Shown one piece after another: positions 62,812-64,000 of a DNA stretch of 64,000 bases. Under the pieces are notes generated by a model that was given only the letters and a program-made list of their open reading frames with translations, did no database searches and had not been told where the DNA came from. Every line of letters begins with the position of its first letter. Positions within the stretch are counted from its first letter, which is position 1. The position numbers and the translations under genes were made by a program. Location: positions 248,001 to 312,000 of the forward strand of contig JAKLEA010000003.1 of NCBI GenBank assembly GCA_022711755.1, written 5' to 3'. This stretch comes from Planctomycetota bacterium. GTDB taxonomy: Bacteria > Planctomycetota > Brocadiia > SM23-32 > JAKLEA01.

Positions 62812-63981
62812 GTGGCGGAAGAACTGGCATACGCGCTCATCACACCATACAGCCTTCACAAAAGCCGCACCGGCGGAATCATCGCCCGGATGCTCACGCT
62901 GCTGGAACTTGACCTTGTCGCCGTCCGCATGTACGCCCCAGGCGTTGAATTCGTCAATCGCTACTGCGCGACCATCGAGGAGCAGCCGTCCAATGATCCG
63001 CGCATAACCGGGCTTCTGACAGATTACGTGAAGAATAATTTCTCCCGCGCCAATCGCTACGGTATCTCCAATCGCGCAATGCTCCTCCTCTTCAAGGGGC
63101 AGAACGCGGTCCAACAGGTCAGCGGCGTTGTCGGATCGCTGACGCACCAGTTCCAGGGAGACACCATCAGGGGCACCTTCGGGGACTTCGTCATCCGGGA
63201 CGGCAATGTCGGTTACTTCGAGCCTGCCGTGCTGACCGCTCCGGACGCCGAGACAAACCGGAAACAACTGCGCCTTCTGGCCGATTTTGCAGCCGGGGAC
63301 GGCGGAATTGTGGAAAGCGCGGTCTCCGAAAGAACAGGCGCGGGAGCGCAGACTACGCTTGTCATCCTGAAACCGGACACCTTCCGCATGCACAGCGCCA
63401 GCGCGGGCAACATCATTGACCGGTTTGCGCGGACGGGCCTTTACATCGTCGGCGCAAAGGTCTTCAGCATGAGCGTGGCCATGGCGCGGGAGTTCTACGG
63501 CCCGGTGCGCGACGTGCTGGTCGAGAAGCTTGAAAGCCCGCTGAAGAAGAAACTCGCCGAGGTTTTCAAGGAGAACCTGCCGTTCGCCGTTCCGCAGAAG
63601 GTCCTGGACGACCTTGCCCGCAGCCTCAGAGAGGCCAACGCGAACAACGAATACGACGGAATCATAGAGTTCATGACGGGGGTTCGCCCGCGGGCCGACA
63701 TGACTGAGGAAGAGGCGCGCAGGCCCGGCCGGGACAAGTGCATGGCGCTCCTTTACCACGGCCCTGACGCCATTGCGAAGATAAGGGATAATCTGGGCGC
63801 GACCAATCCCATCCAGGCGCGCCCCGGAACGGTGCGATGGATGTACGGCTCCAACGTAATGCGCAACGGCGCCCATGCCTCCGACAGCCCGGAGAACGCG
63901 AAGCGCGAGCGCAGAATAATAGGGCTTCTGGAGCCTGAGACCGATCCGGACGTGGCTCGGATTATCAGGGAGAATGCATGA
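62812..63981 (+). CDS. tandem nucleoside diphosphate kinase protein, N-terminal copy degenerate
   Basis: A 389-residue protein with two NDK-like domains. The second (from about residue 180) has LVILKPD (Lys187), GATNPIQARPGTVRWMYG and NGAHASDSPENAKRE, where His355 is the phosphorylated catalytic residue. It also carries an insertion of about 65 residues relative to ordinary 150-residue NDK. The first domain (1-175) keeps the fold-like pattern (ALITPYSLHK, IRGTFGDFVIRDG) but has Thr for the active-site Lys and no NxxHxSDS motif. It should convert NDPs to NTPs through the C-terminal half only. GTG start with AAGGAA upstream. Confidence 0.8.
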   Translation: MAEELAYALITPYSLHKSRTGGIIARMLTLLELDLVAVRMYAPGVEFVNRYCATIEEQPSNDPRITGLLTDYVKNNFSRANRYGISNRAMLLLFKGQNAVQQVSGVVGSLTHQFQGDTIRGTFGDFVIRDGNVGYFEPAVLTAPDAETNRKQLRLLADFAAGDGGIVESAVSERTGAGAQTTLVILKPDTFRMHSASAGNIIDRFARTGLYIVGAKVFSMSVAMAREFYGPVRDVLVEKLESPLKKKLAEVFKENLPFAVPQKVLDDLARSLREANANNEYDGIIEFMTGVRPRADMTEEEARRPGRDKCMALLYHGPDAIAKIRDNLGATNPIQARPGTVRWMYGSNVMRNGAHASDSPENAKRERRIIGLLEPETDPDVARIIRENA

Positions 63982-64000
63982 GGATTCAGGCCCGGCAGCG
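63978..64000 (+). CDS. start of a further gene, cut by the window edge
   Basis: An ATG at 63978 overlaps the NDK stop (ATGA) and opens a frame reading MRIQARQ to the end of the window. The overlap is typical of coupled genes, but only 23 bases are present, so nothing can be said about the product. Confidence 0.35.

Overview
This is a gene-dense, GC-rich bacterial chromosome segment. It has about 42 convincing protein-coding genes and no rRNA, tRNA, CRISPR array or insertion sequence that I could find. The gene content points to a Planctomycetota-like (PVC-group or neighbouring) heterotroph. The evidence is an LEPR-XLL-type N-terminal sorting motif on a giant exported protein, a serine/threonine kinase fused to WD40 repeats, several Gfo/Idh/MocA oxidoreductases (one with a twin-arginine signal), a GH172 enzyme, a GxGYxYP-family protein, a DUF6785-type membrane protein and two zinc-ribbon membrane proteins. 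The assignment is inferred from gene families only, because there is no marker RNA in the window.

Layout. 0.4-7.8 kb (+): galactokinase, STAS protein, GT2-like glycosyltransferase, GH63-like glycosidase, NfeD-like protein and a polytopic GT-C-like protein. 7.9-12.8 kb (-): serA, a GH2 glycosidase and a Tat-exported oxidoreductase. 13.0-15.9 kb (+): two more Gfo/Idh/MocA oxidoreductases and a polysaccharide deacetylase. 15.9-21.9 kb (-): a nucleotide-sugar 2-epimerase and N-acetyltransferase pair behind a 1,421-residue zinc finger/kinase/WD40 protein. 22.1-25.8 kb (+): an exported TIM-barrel-like protein, a PL22-like lyase and an EamA transporter. 25.8-31.6 kb (-): an oxidoreductase, a xylose isomerase homologue, pilT, purN and guaB. 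31.6-32.1 kb is repeat-rich intergenic DNA. 32.1-36.6 kb (+): the LEPR-XLL/PHP protein. 36.6-40.6 kb: a zinc-ribbon protein divergent from a cysK-metB-rrf2 operon. 41-46 kb: GH172 and a DUF6785-type protein. 46.2-50.0 kb (-): a hybrid histidine kinase and a serine beta-lactamase-fold esterase. 50.3-57.9 kb: GNAT, GxGYxYP, C45, a lipoprotein, purD and DUF1638. 58.4-64.0 kb: a membrane spermidine-synthase-like protein, PPi-type phosphofructokinase, a zinc-ribbon protein and a tandem nucleoside diphosphate kinase.

How the genes work together. The strongest theme is use of complex carbohydrate: GH2, GH63-like, GH172, PL22-like and deacetylase enzymes sit among oxidoreductases and a xylose isomerase homologue, with galactokinase and PPi-phosphofructokinase feeding central metabolism. 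A second theme is envelope sugar synthesis (WbpD/WbpI-like pair, glycosyltransferases). Housekeeping purine genes (purN, guaB, purD) and serine/cysteine/methionine genes (serA, cysK, metB) are interspersed.

Points most worth following up: a cluster of dyads in the zinc-ribbon/cysK divergent promoter next to a four-cysteine Rrf2 regulator; an IMP dehydrogenase of eukaryotic sequence type; a nucleoside diphosphate kinase duplicated within one chain whose N-terminal copy has lost its catalytic residues; a spermidine-synthase-like domain in a membrane protein lacking the usual catalytic Asp; and a dispersed hairpin repeat present twice in the window. All functional calls rest on reading motifs by eye; no database search was possible.
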